NCBI GenBank assembly: GCA_943331195.2
Contig: CALQKQ020000004.1
Coordinates: 1-25,876 of the forward strand
Length of the DNA stretch: 25,876 nucleotides
Reading direction: 5' to 3'
Source of the DNA: Akkermansia muciniphila
GTDB taxonomy: Bacteria > Verrucomicrobiota > Verrucomicrobiia > Verrucomicrobiales > V1-33
Part shown: in pieces, positions 24,446-25,876 of the stretch
Layout of the letters: the number at the start of each line of letters is the position of its first letter
How positions within the stretch are numbered: the stretch's first letter is position 1
Made by a program: the position numbers and the translations under genes
Notes under the pieces: model-generated
Database searches by the model: none
The model's input: the letters and a program-made list of their open reading frames with translations, nothing else
Told to the model about the DNA's origin: nothing

Positions 24446-25852
24446 ATGAAACCCACCACGACCTTGAGAAGGCACGTCCTCCGAGCCTTGGCTCTGTTCC
24501 TCGCCAGCGGTGGGACTGCCTTGGCACAAATCAACCATTGGGATGGGGTTGGTGGGGCCACGGTGACCGGCAGCAATGGATTGGTGTACGGGAAATGGAG
24601 CGATAGCGCCAATTGGGACAATGGCGATCCATTTGGCTCCTCCAAGGACGACCGGGTCGACTTAGTGTCCGAAAATGGCGGGCGGATCTGGATGGATCAG
24701 GAATTCTGGGTCACCCCCTACCTTGCCAGTTCTAAACTGGGAGCCTTTTCGATCAGCGGAGGTACGCTCCAACTAACCGACGGCGTAAGTCTCTACAAAA
24801 CTCCCCGTATCGGCGATGGTGCTGCTAGCACTAATCCAGGCATCGTGACCCAAACGGGAGGAACGCTCTACATGAACCGGGGAGAAATGCGCATCGGCAG
24901 CAATATCACCTTGGCGAGCTACGGGCTCTATGATTTGAGTGGCGGGGAGTTCTCCACCGCTGGCGGGCTTTATCCCGGAGGCAACGTGGTGCTGGGATCT
25001 CGCTTCAATCAGTTTTCCGCGGGACCCAGTAGGGGTGAATTGAGGATCAGCGGGGCGGCCGTAGTGAATCTAGCAAAGCCTCTGGGTGCACCAGGGCAAG
25101 CGCTGCTCTTTGGCTCAGCGCACGGGGAACCGGGTAGTTCTGTCCTAACTATCATTGGCGCTGCGGCCACCATCAATATCGATTCCCTCAGCATGGTAAA
25201 CAATTATCCCAGCACCAATGCGGGATTGATCCAGTTCCAATTTGACCAAACTGGCCCGTCCACCATTCATCTGGCCCGTTTCGCCAACCTTGCCCAAGGG
25301 GTTCTCGATATTGACTACACAGGCAGCAAACTGACTCCCGGGGCCTGCTTTGATTTGATGATCGCGGATCAAATTTCGATTAGCGAATCCTTTGCGCTGG
25401 ATTCTAGCGACTCGAATGACTGGAGGCTTTTACGGCTTGGCGATGGACAGAGCGGGGGCCAGACGGACATCCTGCGCCTGGTTTACTTGGGCGGCAATGC
25501 CGCCTATGCCATGTGGTCCGCCACCCATGCTGGGGGCGAGAAACCCGACCTGGACTTCGACCGTGACGGTGTCCCCAACGGGGTGGAGTTCTTCATGGGG
25601 CAGGTGGGCTCATCGTTCACCGCCGCCCCATCGTTAGTCGCCACCGCCGGCGTCACGACGTGGACTTGGCCTCGCGACCCCAATGCAGTGGCGGATTACA
25701 AATTCCAATTGTCCGAGGATCTGCAGCATTGGACAGATTTCATTCCTCCTGATGCTTCCATCGATACGTCGCATCCTGGCCAAGTGGCCTTCACCCTGCC
25801 GAGCGGTTCACCCTTGAAGTTTTGCCGCTTCGTTGTCACTCCGTATAAGTGA
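24446..25852 (+). CDS. secreted beta-repeat surface protein with thrombospondin-3-like repeat
   Basis: The start is set at ATG 24446 (468 residues), which gives a clear signal peptide (TLRRHVLRALALFLASGG, ending GTALAQ near residue 28); the in-frame GTG at 24359 overlaps the promoter. The body (about 29-330) is rich in Gly, Ser and Thr with parallel-beta-helix-like turns (ISGGTLQL, TQTGGTLYM, LSGGEFSTAGGLYPGGNVVL), as in verrucomicrobial autotransporter-like surface proteins. A calcium-binding thrombospondin-3-like loop DLDFDRDGVPNGVEFFMG (368-385) precedes a terminal beta domain (about 390-468) often found at the end of Verrucomicrobia secreted proteins. No PEP-CTERM sorting tail is seen. 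It has its own promoter and is not co-transcribed with the heme genes. The function is probably adhesion or surface display, inferred only. Confidence 0.8.
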   Translation: MKPTTTLRRHVLRALALFLASGGTALAQINHWDGVGGATVTGSNGLVYGKWSDSANWDNGDPFGSSKDDRVDLVSENGGRIWMDQEFWVTPYLASSKLGAFSISGGTLQLTDGVSLYKTPRIGDGAASTNPGIVTQTGGTLYMNRGEMRIGSNITLASYGLYDLSGGEFSTAGGLYPGGNVVLGSRFNQFSAGPSRGELRISGAAVVNLAKPLGAPGQALLFGSAHGEPGSSVLTIIGAAATINIDSLSMVNNYPSTNAGLIQFQFDQTGPSTIHLARFANLAQGVLDIDYTGSKLTPGACFDLMIADQISISESFALDSSDSNDWRLLRLGDGQSGGQTDILRLVYLGGNAAYAMWSATHAGGEKPDLDFDRDGVPNGVEFFMGQVGSSFTAAPSLVATAGVTTWTWPRDPNAVADYKFQLSEDLQHWTDFIPPDASIDTSHPGQVAFTLPSGSPLKFCRFVVTPYK

Positions 25853-25876
25853 ACTGGCCTCGCTCTTCTTCCCTCA

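Overview
The window reads as part of a Verrucomicrobiota chromosome; a planctomycete is the main alternative. The evidence is the dense set of families typical of the Planctomycetes-Verrucomicrobia-Chlamydiae group: two PSD1-type cytochromes (PSCyt1-DUF1549-DUF1553), two Tat-exported DUF1501 proteins, a TIGR02604/TIGR02603 dehydrogenase-heme protein, a DUF6797 protein, GntR regulators fused to LacI-like sensor domains, and a secreted protein with a C-terminal thrombospondin-3-like repeat. DNA is GC-rich up to about 23.5 kb and visibly less so beyond. No tRNA, rRNA, CRISPR array, transposase or phage gene was seen, and no gene-free stretch exceeds 300 bases (the longest are 213 and 206).

Layout. 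Positions 2-541 hold the C-terminus of a SASA/sialate O-acetylesterase-like carbohydrate esterase. Next (660-3308) is a sugar-dehydrogenase propeller fused to PKD, cytochrome c and CBM6 domains. A convergent GntR/LacI-type regulator (3347-4429, minus strand) is divergent from a secreted protein of unknown function (4536-5498). Then come a TIGR02604/TIGR02603 propeller-heme protein (5712-8198), a second GntR/LacI-type regulator (8274-9428) and a 1121-residue LamG-cytochrome-DUF6797-propeller protein (9570-12935), which is closed by a perfect 12-bp hairpin.

Positions 13060-24239 look like one tightly packed six-gene transcription unit: PSD1 cytochrome A, DUF1501 A, a small NGNT-repeat propeller, PSD1 cytochrome B, DUF1501 B and an orphan NarL/FixJ response regulator. 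Start-stop overlaps join the first pair and the last pair. A separate gene with its own sigma70-like promoter (24446-25852) encodes a secreted beta-repeat protein.

Working model (inference): this is an exported oxidative module for carbohydrate. The esterase deacetylates glycans. Three different propeller proteins oxidise or bind sugars and pass electrons to heme domains fused in the same chain. The two PSD1/DUF1501 pairs form larger diheme complexes whose inserted lectin-like domains differ, which could set substrate choice. The two GntR/LacI-like repressors would sense the sugars, and the response regulator may link expression to another signal. Most starts are preceded by pyrimidine-rich leaders rather than Shine-Dalgarno sequences.
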